Assembly: GCA_938030585.1 (NCBI GenBank)
Contig: CALHIA010000030.1
Coordinates: 1-11,471, forward strand
Length of the DNA stretch: 11,471 nucleotides
Source of the DNA: an uncultured Candidatus Saccharibacteria bacterium
GTDB lineage: Bacteria > Patescibacteriota > Saccharimonadia > Saccharimonadales > Saccharimonadaceae
Reading direction: 5' to 3'
Shown here: positions 1-8,478 of the stretch, piece after piece
How positions within the stretch are numbered: position 1 is the stretch's first letter
How the letters are laid out: every line of letters starts with the position of its first letter
The notes under the pieces: model-generated
What the model was told of the DNA's origin: nothing
Database searches by the model: none
The model's input: the letters and a program-made list of their open reading frames with translations, nothing else
Made by a program: the position numbers and the translations under genes

Positions 1-642
1 AGATATAGCAAAAATGTCTCTGAATTTTGGCATGGAAAATTACTAGGGAGTTTTTTATTGACAGAAATGCAATTATCTAAACGAATGATAAGAAGGCTAA
101 AATCTTTAGAGGATGGGATTCTTGTTAATGGTGAGCCTAAAACAGTAAGATATATGCTCAATCTTGGTGAAAGCGTCTCAGTGGCCTGCACATTTAACAA
201 AAAAATTAGTTATGAGTCAGAGGCCTTAGAGATACCTGTATACTATGAAGATGAAGATTATTTTATTGTAGATAAGCCTCCTTATATGACAATGTATCCA
301 AGGTATCTAGGTGAAAAGGGTAGTTTAGCCAATTTTTCTAGGTACTATTTGGAACGACATGGTGGTATAGGTGGATTTTTTCCTATTTCACGTTTGGATA
401 AAGGAACTTCTGGTTTGGTATTACTTGCTAAAACAGCTTTTGCAGCAAGCGCTTTAAGAAAATGCAGAATAACAAAATATTACCATGCTCTCGTTACAGG
501 AGAGTGTCAAGAACATGGCACTTTGACAAATTATTTAAAACAAGCACCTTATTCTGGTATGAGGGATGGCGCATTATTTGAAGTACATGAAAACGAAGGA
601 AAATATGCAAAATTATCCCCCAAACAATTCCAAAAAGACTAA
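1..642 (+). CDS. RluA/RluD-family pseudouridine synthase, internal fragment (both ends missing)
   Basis: Enzymes of this family isomerise uridine to pseudouridine in rRNA or tRNA. The frame is open from base 1, and the residues before the TTG at 58 (FWHGKLLGSFL) match the normal S4-like N-terminal region, so the gene starts upstream of the window and that TTG is not a real start. Visible landmarks are an S4-like segment ending GILVNGEPKTVRY, then YYEDEDYFIVDKPPYM, and the catalytic loop SRLDKGTSGLVLLAK, whose Asp is the expected nucleophile. Similarity fades after EGKYAKLS (about 598-618), and a short unrelated tail runs to TAA at 640-642. The C-terminal part of the catalytic domain, including the GRTHQIR-type motif, is absent. 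Codon use (AGA, ATA, AT-ending codons) differs from the C-rich third positions of the genes downstream. The style resembles Clostridia homologues. The protein as it stands would not be functional. Confidence 0.75.
   Translation, partial: RYSKNVSEFWHGKLLGSFLLTEMQLSKRMIRRLKSLEDGILVNGEPKTVRYMLNLGESVSVACTFNKKISYESEALEIPVYYEDEDYFIVDKPPYMTMYPRYLGEKGSLANFSRYYLERHGGIGGFFPISRLDKGTSGLVLLAKTAFAASALRKCRITKYYHALVTGECQEHGTLTNYLKQAPYSGMRDGALFEVHENEGKYAKLSPKQFQKD
600..640. other. Junction between two sequence styles
   Basis: Pseudouridine synthase homology stops here, and the membrane-protein gene of the next block begins within the same bases. To the left, codons are AT-ending and use AGA/ATA. To the right, codons rich in GCC, ACC, ATC and CGC dominate, as in the rest of the window. 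No insertion sequence, target-site duplication or tRNA end is visible at the join. It may be an assembly or amplification chimera, or a genuine recombination scar. The exact breakpoint cannot be set by eye. Confidence 0.55.
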
Positions 643-1378
643 ATCTACTCCAATCACTTATCGACGAATGCGTAGCCGCCTAGTAAAATATGGCGCTATT
701 GGATTTATTCTCAATGCCGCCATTTACCTTATTACCGAATTTATTGCAGCTCTTGGCACCAATCAAGATCTAGGGTATGTCTACTCTAAGCAATTCATCA
801 GTGCGCTGGGAGTGTATCCTGGACAAATCGCCGATGGCGTACCAAACAATTTTTCACCCCTTGCTATAGTAATGAATCTAGGTTTCATCGTCACCGCTTT
901 CGGTTTTTCTATTAGCTATGCCTTATTGCTATATCCAAAACTTAAAGACAGAAACACTAAACTAGCCTGCAGTTTAATGATGGTAGCCACACTATTCAGC
1001 ATTGGTAGCCTCTTAGTCGGACTTTTTCAAGGTGGCGTACCCAATCAAGATTCGTTACATGGCATTGGCGCCAGATTATCATTCCTCATGGGGAATCTCA
1101 CCCTATTTTTTACCGGTATTTTTCTAAAACCGAACCATAAAAGTTATCGTCTAACCGCTATCTTACTTTCAATTATTGGTATTAGTTTTGCATTTCTTCT
1201 TCAATACGCCATCACAAATAAGCTAACTGAGGTAGCCGCCATCTATGAGCGACTCACCGTCTACCCAATCATCGCCTGGGAACTAATTACTGGTATAATT
1301 TTCTTAAAAGAATCCATCCAAACCAAATATAATCTTGCGCCAAGGACTAAAAAGGAGAACAAAGATGAGACCGAATAA
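605..1378 (+). CDS. DUF998-like multi-pass membrane protein
   Basis: About 257 aa from the ATG at 605, which has AAGGA at 596-600 in front. A later ATG at 668 (MRSRLVKYG) is an alternative start just before the first membrane helix. Six hydrophobic segments are visible: YGAIGFILNAAIYLITEFIA, LAIVMNLGFIVTAFGFSISY, LACSLMMVATLFSIGSLLVG, FLMGNLTLFFTGIFL, LTAILLSIIGISFAFLLQY and VYPIIAWELITGIIFL. The layout, with a Gly/Pro-containing loop and LHGIGARLSF before helix 4, fits the DUF998 family, whose function is unknown. The upstream junction lies at or inside the first 12 codons, so the native N-terminus may be altered or lost. The stop overlaps the next gene's start by 14 nt, which suggests co-transcription. 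Family call is moderate; that it is a membrane protein is clear. Confidence 0.7.
   Translation: MQNYPPNNSKKTKSTPITYRRMRSRLVKYGAIGFILNAAIYLITEFIAALGTNQDLGYVYSKQFISALGVYPGQIADGVPNNFSPLAIVMNLGFIVTAFGFSISYALLLYPKLKDRNTKLACSLMMVATLFSIGSLLVGLFQGGVPNQDSLHGIGARLSFLMGNLTLFFTGIFLKPNHKSYRLTAILLSIIGISFAFLLQYAITNKLTEVAAIYERLTVYPIIAWELITGIIFLKESIQTKYNLAPRTKKENKDETE
1351..1357 (+). promoter_or_regulatory. Shine-Dalgarno site that fixes the helicase start
   Basis: AAAGGAG sits 7 nt before ATG 1365, inside the end of the preceding gene. It decides in favour of ATG 1365 over the in-frame TTG at 1335, and it puts the Q-motif residues NKEQQAAIEY directly after the start as usual for UvrD proteins. Confidence 0.75.
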
Positions 1379-4300
1379 AGAACAGCAAGCCGCCATTGAA
1401 TATCTAGGCGGACCACTTCTGGTTTTAGCTGGTCCAGGTACCGGTAAGACGCAAATTATTTCTCAGCGCGTCGCTCACATCTTGAATGTTACCCAAACCA
1501 ACCCAAGCAACATCCTTTGTCTCACTTTTACTGACGCCGCCGCCACCAACATGCGCGACCGTCTACGCACCGTGATCGGTAACTCCGCTGATGAATTGAA
1601 CATCATGACCTATCACTCCTTCGGCAAAACCATCATTGGTCGCTACCAGAATTATGCCACCGAAATTGAACGTTTATCCGAAAAAAATATTAGTCCCGTC
1701 GAAGCGGAGAATTTCTTCCAGCAACTTCTTGACGAGCTACCGATTACTAATCCATTGCGAGCTAATAAAGCTAGCGAAGTATCCGGGTTAATCAATAAAC
1801 TTAAAAATGCCAATCTCTCCATCGCCGACTTAACTACCATCCAGGAAGCCAATCAAAAAGATATAGAGAACCTCAATCAAGCGCTCGCTGCCACCACCAT
1901 CGGTAAAGCCAGTAGTGGTAATTTTGAAAGTAAATGCAAGGAACGCTATTTTCCGATCCTTACCGTACTAGGCCAAGTCAGTTCTTCTCATGATCAAAAT
2001 ATCTTGCCGAACGTGCCGTATATTTCTAGCGAGCTTTATCGTCAAATGCTTGACCTTTATCAGTTAGAAATCGCCAAAGATAAACCTTCTATTGCGACCC
2101 TAAAAAAATTTACCGATAGTCATTTCACTTTAAACGCTAGCGGGGTTTGTTATTATAAACAAACTAACGATATCGTTAAATTTTCCACCATTCTAGATTT
2201 TTGCCAAAAATACCAAACCTATCTTGCCGAAAATCGCTTGATTGACTATGCTGATATGATTCTTGAGGCAATCAAGCATCTAGAAACTGATGCAGATTTT
2301 AAAGCCATGATGGCTGAGCAATTTCAATATATTATGCTCGATGAGTTTCAGGATTCCAATCCGGCGCAAGTTCGTTTAATCCAACTCATCACCGACTACG
2401 ATAAACCAGAAATTATGGCCGTAGGCGATGACGACCAGACCATTTACGAATTTCAAGGAGCACTTTCTTCTAATCTCGTCGATTTTTATCAGCATTATCA
2501 CGCCAAGATTATCATTCTTAAAGAAAATTATCGTTCAACCAGTGAAATCCTGGCTTTGTCACGTAAAATTGCCGACCAAATCCCCGATAGTTTCATAAAA
2601 TCCGAGTCCGTCCTAACCAGCCTAGGTGAAACTTCCGGTGACTTCACTAAAAATCTTCATGCCGCCAGAAACTCAGAATTATCAAAAATCACTAGTGATG
2701 ATCAGACACTTCAACCGATTAATCATCCAAACACTCGTATTTCTCGCCATCACTTCAGTGATACCATTTCTGAATATCAGTGGGTCGCTGAAACCATCCA
2801 TAATCTTATCCAAAGTGGGGAAGAGCAAAAAAATATTGCCATTATCGCCCGAAAACACGATATCTTGAAGGCAATACTGCCATATCTTCGCAAATACGAC
2901 AATATTAACGTCACTTACGAGCGAAAAGAAAATATTCTTGAAGATGCCAAAATCAAAGAACTTCATGACCTACTTCGTGTCGTTCATCAGCTCGCATCAG
3001 GTCAAGACCCCCTTGATTTACTTGCAGAAATTATGAGCGCCGACTATCTCGGACTTAATCCACTTGATTTTGTGCAACTAGTTCACACTGGATATCACGA
3101 CCATCGTCATTTTCTTGATTATTTGCTCGGATATCAAAAACTTCCCGCCGTAAGAAATTTCGCCAAATTCCTCGCTGAACTTGCTAAAAAATCTCTCACC
3201 TCGTCTGTCGAAGATATGATAAATTTCCTCATCAACTTAAAACCAGTTTATCTTGATCTTGATCCTGAAACTTCAGAAGCAAATTCTGGGTCCGCCATCA
3301 TTGATCCATTCGAGACCAGCTCAGAATCTACCAATTTCTCCAAAAAATCTCTCTATATTTCACCATTTTTACCAAATCTTGATTATGAAAATCCGGAAAC
3401 TCTAGCTAAACAACTAACCTCCAAAGAAGTTCGCCAGATGGTAGATTTTTACCAAAATCTCGCCACCTTGAAAGAGGAATTTTACAATTTCACCAAGTCT
3501 GAACATCCAAAGCTTGCCGACTACATCGATTTTCTTGATAAATATCAAGCCACCAATACTGCCATCCAAAAATCTGCAATTTTTTCCGATGATCAAAACG
3601 CCGTCACTCTAATCTCCGCCCATAAATCTAAAGGTCTTGAATTTAAACACGTCTTTCTCCTTGATCTTTCGGATGCTCATTGGAATCAAAACCGTGGATC
3701 ACAGGGAATTAAACCACCTTTTAATCTGACTTTTGTCAATGGCGCTACCGAAAGTGAAGGATGCAATCTACGTCTCCTCTTTGTGGCCATGACTCGTGCT
3801 GCTAAATCTCTCACTATGACCAGTGCCACCATTAATCACAACCAGAGCGCTACCAAGCCACTTGGTATGATGATGGAAATCAATGAGGAAAAAATTATTA
3901 AAACTTCTCCGTTACTAGAAGCGCCTGAAATTTTCCAGCACCCGTCCAATAATTCTGAAATTACCGAATTACAACATCTAAAATCTACCTGGCTCGACAA
4001 ATATCTCGATCCAAAAGACGATTTACTCAAATACCTTCACGCCAAAGCCGATAATATTTGGCTTTCCGCCACTGATGTTTCGAATTTCGTAGACCTCGAA
4101 TATAACGGTCCACTCAATTTCTATCGCAACCGCCTCATTGGTGCACCACGCAGTATTGAAAATGTGGTGAACATCGAGAAGGGGAATCTAATCCACAAGT
4201 GTTTTGAGATGATTACTAATCAAAAAATCACCGCTGATCAGGCCCTCGAATATTACCTTGAAACTGCCAAAAATCTTGATCTTTCGGAGCGTGAAATCGA

Positions 4301-4904
4301 AGATCTCATTACCATTGGTAAGACCGAATTGCTTCAAAGTATCAAGTATTTCCACGACATTCTCTTTGACGAACATGCTAAGGCCGAAGTTTCATTTAGT
4401 CATGAAAAACTTTCCTTTGAAGGCGTCCCTATCACCGGTACTATCGATCACCTCACTATCGACGAGCAGAATAAAACTATTCGCATCTACGATTTCAAAA
4501 CCTCAACTGGTATGCAAGAAAAGGATACCTGGAAAAATAACAAAAAACTTTTCATCTATACTATTCAGTTGCTTTTCTATTACTATCTTGTCACCACTTC
4601 GCCAACTTATAAAAATTACACGGTCGAATCCATGAGCTTACTTTTTGTTCTTCCAAGCTATAAAAACGTCAAACCAGGTGAACCGGGCGAATTCTTCGAA
4701 AAAACTATCACCAAATCCGAGATTGCTGAATTTGACATCGATATACCGAAGCTCATTCACGCTATCCGGCATCAACTAGATACCTTAGATTTCTTAAATA
4801 CCGAATCTTTTACCTGCAAACCAGTCGGATACACCACCAAGAAAGCTGAGATTATCGACTTCGCCAACCAGCTAATCGCCGACTATGATAAAATTAAAGG
4901 GTAA
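1365..4904 (+). CDS. UvrD/Rep-type DNA helicase fused to a RecB-like PD-(D/E)XK nuclease
   Basis: A 1179-aa superfamily 1A helicase-nuclease that should unwind DNA with ATP and cut the unwound strand, probably in repair or recombination in the cytoplasm. Helicase motifs in order: Q motif 4-13, Walker A AGPGTGKT 22-29, Ia LCLTFTDAAA about 51-60, II DEFQD 326-330, III GDDDQTIYEFQGA 354-366, IV KENYR 386-390, V AHKSKGLEF 752-760, VI VAMTR 807-811. The C-terminal nuclease shows His944 (GNLIHKCFE), Asp1028 (GTIDHL), Asp1043-x-Lys1045 (YDFKTS) and Gln1068-xxx-Tyr1072, the RecB/AddB pattern. The cysteines that hold the iron-sulphur cluster in AddB-type nucleases are not apparent: the usual CPxxF position reads EYNGPLNFY, and only one Cys is near the end. 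The domain order resembles AdnA/AdnB or AddA more than PcrA (about 730 aa). It overlaps the previous gene by 14 nt and the next by 1 nt. Confidence 0.93.
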   Translation: MRPNKEQQAAIEYLGGPLLVLAGPGTGKTQIISQRVAHILNVTQTNPSNILCLTFTDAAATNMRDRLRTVIGNSADELNIMTYHSFGKTIIGRYQNYATEIERLSEKNISPVEAENFFQQLLDELPITNPLRANKASEVSGLINKLKNANLSIADLTTIQEANQKDIENLNQALAATTIGKASSGNFESKCKERYFPILTVLGQVSSSHDQNILPNVPYISSELYRQMLDLYQLEIAKDKPSIATLKKFTDSHFTLNASGVCYYKQTNDIVKFSTILDFCQKYQTYLAENRLIDYADMILEAIKHLETDADFKAMMAEQFQYIMLDEFQDSNPAQVRLIQLITDYDKPEIMAVGDDDQTIYEFQGALSSNLVDFYQHYHAKIIILKENYRSTSEILALSRKIADQIPDSFIKSESVLTSLGETSGDFTKNLHAARNSELSKITSDDQTLQPINHPNTRISRHHFSDTISEYQWVAETIHNLIQSGEEQKNIAIIARKHDILKAILPYLRKYDNINVTYERKENILEDAKIKELHDLLRVVHQLASGQDPLDLLAEIMSADYLGLNPLDFVQLVHTGYHDHRHFLDYLLGYQKLPAVRNFAKFLAELAKKSLTSSVEDMINFLINLKPVYLDLDPETSEANSGSAIIDPFETSSESTNFSKKSLYISPFLPNLDYENPETLAKQLTSKEVRQMVDFYQNLATLKEEFYNFTKSEHPKLADYIDFLDKYQATNTAIQKSAIFSDDQNAVTLISAHKSKGLEFKHVFLLDLSDAHWNQNRGSQGIKPPFNLTFVNGATESEGCNLRLLFVAMTRAAKSLTMTSATINHNQSATKPLGMMMEINEEKIIKTSPLLEAPEIFQHPSNNSEITELQHLKSTWLDKYLDPKDDLLKYLHAKADNIWLSATDVSNFVDLEYNGPLNFYRNRLIGAPRSIENVVNIEKGNLIHKCFEMITNQKITADQALEYYLETAKNLDLSEREIEDLITIGKTELLQSIKYFHDILFDEHAKAEVSFSHEKLSFEGVPITGTIDHLTIDEQNKTIRIYDFKTSTGMQEKDTWKNNKKLFIYTIQLLFYYYLVTTSPTYKNYTVESMSLLFVLPSYKNVKPGEPGEFFEKTITKSEIAEFDIDIPKLIHAIRHQLDTLDFLNTESFTCKPVGYTTKKAEIIDFANQLIADYDKIKG

Positions 4905-5890
4905 TGTATCAAAATTTTTCAGAATTTCTCCAAAACAAAAGCAAAATCTGCGTCATTCAAGCCGAAAATCCCGACGGCGATTCACTAGGTTCCAGCTTAG
5001 CGCTCGAGTCTCTCCTTGAAGACAAGGAAATTTCACTTTATTGCCCGGTCAATGTACCAAAGTATCTCCGCTATTTTTCTGGCTGGGAACGTATTGATCA
5101 AAATTTTGATTACCATGCAGACGGATATATTATCGTCGACACAGCCGCTACGATTCTTCTTAGCAAGCTACTTGACGATTTGGTTATCCGTAATATTCTC
5201 TACACTAAACCAATTTTCGTCATCGACCATCATGAAACTGACGATGATTTAGATTTTCCACACCAAAGTATTATCGAACATTTACCATCTTGCACTAATC
5301 TGATTTACAAAATTGCCATTGATCAAAATATCAAAATCAATCAATCCGCCGCCGAAAATATTTTTCAAGGTCTACTTTCCGATACTCTTGGCCTCACCAC
5401 CGCTGGAGTCACCGCTGATACTTTCCGCGTCGCGGCCCACCTTGCCGAACTTGGCGCCGACATCAATAAGCTAGAAGAAAATCGCAAAGAATACATGAAA
5501 AAGTCGCGACGTATTCTCGATTATAAGGCCGATCTCATCAAGCGCATCGAGTATAGCCTCGACGATAAACTTTCTACCATTCATATTCCTTGGTCTGATA
5601 TTACCGAATTTTCCGATGAATATAATCCAAACGCCCTCATTCTGGAAGAAATGAAAATGGTCGAAGGTGTAGAAGTCGCTGTCGCCATCAAAACTTATCC
5701 AGATGGCAAAGTTACCGGTAAAATTCGCACTTCCAAACCAATCGCCGACAAGGTCGCTGGCTATTTTGGCGGCGGTGGTCATCCTTTTGCCGCTGGTTTT
5801 CGCACCTACGACGCTACTTATGATGATGTATTACGTGACTTAGTTTTCTGTTGTAATAATTTACTTTTTAAGTCCCAAGAAACTAATTAA
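4904..5890 (+). CDS. DHH/DHHA1 phosphoesterase, NrnA-like
   Basis: A 328-aa member of the DHH superfamily. Such enzymes hydrolyse phosphoester bonds in short oligonucleotides, pAp or cyclic dinucleotides using Mn2+. Visible motifs: motif I NPDGDSLGS 22-30, Asp79 in VDTAA, IDHHETDD with Asp108-His109-His110, and Asp160 in LSDTLGL. The C-terminal DHHA1 domain has GKIRTSKP and GGGGHPFAAG starting at 289. The His that normally stands three residues before the motif I Pro is Ala20 here, so one metal ligand looks changed. The start ATG overlaps the helicase stop (TAATG, 1 nt), with AAAGGG at 4896-4901, so the two are very probably translationally coupled. That pairing suggests clearing or salvaging oligonucleotides released by the nuclease (inference). 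Substrate cannot be told from sequence alone; NrnA-type nanoRNase/pAp phosphatase is the closest match by layout. Confidence 0.88.
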   Translation: MYQNFSEFLQNKSKICVIQAENPDGDSLGSSLALESLLEDKEISLYCPVNVPKYLRYFSGWERIDQNFDYHADGYIIVDTAATILLSKLLDDLVIRNILYTKPIFVIDHHETDDDLDFPHQSIIEHLPSCTNLIYKIAIDQNIKINQSAAENIFQGLLSDTLGLTTAGVTADTFRVAAHLAELGADINKLEENRKEYMKKSRRILDYKADLIKRIEYSLDDKLSTIHIPWSDITEFSDEYNPNALILEEMKMVEGVEVAVAIKTYPDGKVTGKIRTSKPIADKVAGYFGGGGHPFAAGFRTYDATYDDVLRDLVFCCNNLLFKSQETN

Positions 5891-5902
5891 TCGAGAAATA
5901 TC

Positions 5903-7318
5903 ATGACCAAACTTCACTTATTTAACACCAAAACTCGCCAAATTGAAGAGTTCATTCCTCAAAATCCCGAAAATGTCAAAATCTATACCTGTGGACCTAC
6001 TGTCTACAGTTTCGCACACATTGGGAATTTTGCTAGCTACATCTATTGGGATTTATTAGTCCGCACTCTCAAGATTAACCACCTAACCCCGCACCGCATT
6101 ATTAATATTACCGATGTCGGACATCTCGCATCTGATGCCGACGATGGGGAAGATAAGCTTGAAAAAGGCGCCAAGCGTGAAAATAAAACCGTTTGGGAAA
6201 TTGCTAAATTCTACGAAGCGGCTTTCATTAAAGATTTTAATGCTCTAAATTTATTACCGCCTACCAAATTCTGTCGTGCCACCGATTATATTCAGGAAGA
6301 TCTTGAAGTGATTAATACCTTAATTTCGCGTGGATACACCTACGAAACTTCCGATGGTATTTATTTTGATACCAGTAAATTCGCTACCTACGCCGATTTT
6401 GCCAGACTCGACCTCGATAATCTTCGTGCCGGCGCTCGTGTCGATTTTAATTCCGAAAAACGCAACGTCTCCGATTTTGCTATCTGGAAATTTATTAAAC
6501 CTGGTGAAGATCATGCTATGCAATGGGACTTTCAGGATAAAAAAGGTTATCCAGGCTGGCATCTTGAATGCTCCACTATTTCACACTACGAATTAGGTGA
6601 GCCACTCGATATTCATGCCGGCGGTATCGACCACATTCCGATTCATCACACCAATGAAATCGCTCAGTCCGAAGCCGCTTTCGGTAAAACCATGGCTAAC
6701 TACTGGCTCCACGCCAATTTCATCACCATTGATAATCAAAAAATTAGCAAATCCCTTGGCAATACTTATTCAATTCAAGACCTAAAAGACCGCGGCTTCT
6801 CACCACTCGACTTTAAGCTCTGGATTTTACAAGGGCATTATCAATCCGAACGAAATTTCACCTTCGATGGTCTCACTGCCGCCAAAAATCGACGCCTACA
6901 TTAGCTAAATCGTCTTGCGAAAACCTTACAGGAAACTACTCCCACCGAAAATCAAGCTTCACTACTTACCCAAATTCGTCAATCTAATTATCAATCTACT
7001 AAATTACAAGAAAAACTAATTAATATCATTAATCAGAACCTTAACTCCGCTGAAGTGTTTGCTGAAATTGATCAAAATGAATTAAGTTTAGATGATTGGC
7101 GTTTTGTCGATGAATTATTCGGGCTTCGTTTCTTCGATAGTCTCATCCTGCCATCAAACGAAATTCTAATGCTTATTAAAGAGCGCGCCGAAGCTAAACA
7201 AAATAAAGATTACGCCAAAGCCGACCAGATTCGCGAAGATTTAAAAACACATAATTTTAGTATTTTAGACACCAATCAAGCCAGTTTCTGGCAATATCTT
7301 GAAGCACCAATGCTATAA
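5903..7318 (+). CDS. cysS: Cysteinyl-tRNA synthetase, interrupted by an in-frame TAG
   Basis: Charges tRNA-Cys with cysteine in the cytoplasm. The first 333 codons hold the whole class I catalytic core: Cys30 (YTCGPTVY), HIGN 39-42, Cys223 (HLECS), His248 and Glu252 (HHTNE) as zinc ligands, and KISKS 280-284. Codon 334 is TAG (6902-6904), but the same frame continues without further stops to TAA at 7316-7318. The continuation reads LNRLAKTLQE, then LSLDDWRFVDELFGLRF and AKADQIREDL, which is the normal helical anticodon-stem-binding C-terminal region. Total length of 471 codons is usual for CysRS. No frameshift is needed to join the parts, so a single base change (for example TGG or CAG to TAG) explains the break. 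CysRS is essential, so sequence error, suppression or a recent mutation must be considered. It starts 12 nt after the DHH gene with only a weak ribosome site. Confidence 0.9.
6902..6904 (+). other. In-frame TAG inside cysS
   Basis: TAG stands between NRRLH and LNRLAK, in the linker after the KISKS loop and before the C-terminal helical domain. Reading frame and family similarity are kept on both sides. It would produce a CysRS that has its catalytic site but lacks the domain that grips the tRNA. Confidence 0.85.
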
Positions 7319-7319
7319 T
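7311..7319 (+). promoter_or_regulatory. Possible extended -10 promoter element before the AI-2E permease
   Basis: TGCTATAAT matches the extended -10 consensus TGnTATAAT exactly and overlaps the last codons of cysS. There is no convincing -35 box 16-18 nt upstream, but extended -10 promoters can do without one. A start about 7 nt downstream would fall near 7326, within or just before the AAGGAG ribosome site (7326-7331), so the leader would be very short. In AT-rich DNA a chance match is possible. Confidence 0.3.
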
Positions 7320-7334
7320 CAAATAAAGGAGTAT

Positions 7335-8426
7335 ATGTCACGCACAATTGATATCGACACAAAAACATTTGTCCGCTTCTGGCTAGTCTTAATCGCTTTT
7401 GCTGCCGCCGGATTTTTCATTATTAAAGCTGCCGGTGGTCTAATCATCGTCGGAATTTCCGCTTTTCTAGCAATCTCTCTCCATCCACTAGCTAAACAAA
7501 TCGATAAAATCGACAAACGTAAAAGTCGCCCAGGACTTTCTTCCGCATTAGCAGTTTTTTCGATTGCACTAGCTTTTGCCATTATCGTGGGAGTGATTGG
7601 TCCGGTTATTGTCGAGCAAGTTTCTAATTTTCTCGCTACCGCACCTGCTAAGATTTCGGAAGTTATCAACCATTTAGATATTAATGGTATTGGTAATTAT
7701 TTTGGAATCTCCAATCTTCAAGATAGTTTAACTTCCGGTATTAAAAGTTTCAGTAGTACTATGCTCGGAAATATTAGCAATATTGCTGTCGGCAGTATCG
7801 GCGCCATTAGCAATATCATTACTAGTGTGATTCTTACCATTGTTCTTACCATCCTCTTCATGCTTGAAGGCCCGACCATGATGCAAGATTTTTGGCGTGT
7901 CATGGCAGTCAAAGATAAAAAATCCGCCCACGTCTGGCAGCGCGTCATCACTCGCATGGGTAATGTGGTGGCAGCCTATGTTTCGTCCCAAGTCTTTATA
8001 GCTCTCCTCGACGGCCTCATGACTATGCTCGGCGTTTTTGTTATCACTCTCATCTTCGGACTTCCAGTCACACTCGCAGTACCGCTCGGCCTCATCTCCT
8101 TCCTCTTCTTCCTCATTCCAATGTTTGGCCCGGTCATCGGCTGTATCTTGAATACCACTCTACTTTTCATTAACGCCCCAGGCGCCGCAATCGCTTTCTT
8201 CATTTTCTACCTCATCTATCAGCAGATTGAAAATAACATCATCGGCCCCCGCATTCAGGGTAAGGGACTTAACCTTCCTCCACTTGCAATTTTAATCTCG
8301 ATTACTATCGGTATGTACGCCTTCGGCCTGATTGGCTGTATCGTGGCTATCCCAATTGCTGGCTGTATTAAAATTCTTTTCGAAGAAGCTTCCAATATCC
8401 GCGCTACGCTCGATGACGAAAAATAA
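7335..8426 (+). CDS. AI-2E family transporter (PerM/TqsA-like permease)
   Basis: A 363-aa integral membrane protein. ATG 7335 is preferred over the upstream in-frame TTG at 7299 because AAAGGAG lies just in front (7325-7331) and the protein then starts MSRTIDIDTKTFVRFW, typical for the family. An N-terminal hairpin of hydrophobic segments is followed by a soluble-looking stretch (VEQVSNFLATAPAKISEVINHL), then more helices. The family signature IPMFGPVIG lies at 261-269, followed by IYQQIENNIIGPRIQGKGLNL and a closing LPPLAILISITIG helix. About eight membrane segments are expected. Family members are linked to export of signalling molecules or to Na+/H+ exchange, but the name does not prove AI-2 transport, and nothing nearby makes or senses AI-2. 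It follows cysS by 16 nt and is probably the last gene of the first block. Confidence 0.88.
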   Translation: MSRTIDIDTKTFVRFWLVLIAFAAAGFFIIKAAGGLIIVGISAFLAISLHPLAKQIDKIDKRKSRPGLSSALAVFSIALAFAIIVGVIGPVIVEQVSNFLATAPAKISEVINHLDINGIGNYFGISNLQDSLTSGIKSFSSTMLGNISNIAVGSIGAISNIITSVILTIVLTILFMLEGPTMMQDFWRVMAVKDKKSAHVWQRVITRMGNVVAAYVSSQVFIALLDGLMTMLGVFVITLIFGLPVTLAVPLGLISFLFFLIPMFGPVIGCILNTTLLFINAPGAAIAFFIFYLIYQQIENNIIGPRIQGKGLNLPPLAILISITIGMYAFGLIGCIVAIPIAGCIKILFEEASNIRATLDDEK

Positions 8427-8478
8427 TTAAAATTTAAAATCTAGTTCAAGATCGAAAAATCAAATCTTTCTGACCTGC

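Noticed and set aside
58..60. TTG as start of the pseudouridine synthase
   Set aside because: The frame is open to base 1, and the upstream residues match the family's N-terminal region, so the gene begins before the window.
1335..1364. TTG 1335 as start of the helicase
   Set aside because: ATG 1365 has a strong ribosome site at the right distance, and the usual Q motif follows directly.
1365..5890. Defence system made of helicase-nuclease plus DHH phosphoesterase
   Set aside because: Both belong to housekeeping repair and nucleotide-turnover families, and no sensor, effector or mobile-element context is present.
7055..7318. Separate small gene after the cysS stop
   Set aside because: It is in the same frame as cysS and matches the C-terminal domain of CysRS; there is no independent ribosome site.
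7770..7820. Repeated ATTAGCAATAT in the permease gene
   Set aside because: It encodes a repeated ISNI in a hydrophobic stretch; too short and imperfect to be a functional repeat.
7335..8426. Quorum-sensing locus
   Set aside because: Only the family name suggests AI-2; no luxS, lsr genes or regulator are nearby.
8427..8478. Intrinsic terminator after the AI-2E permease
   Set aside because: Only a 5-bp AAGAT/ATCTT stem with an 11-nt loop and no T-run was found.
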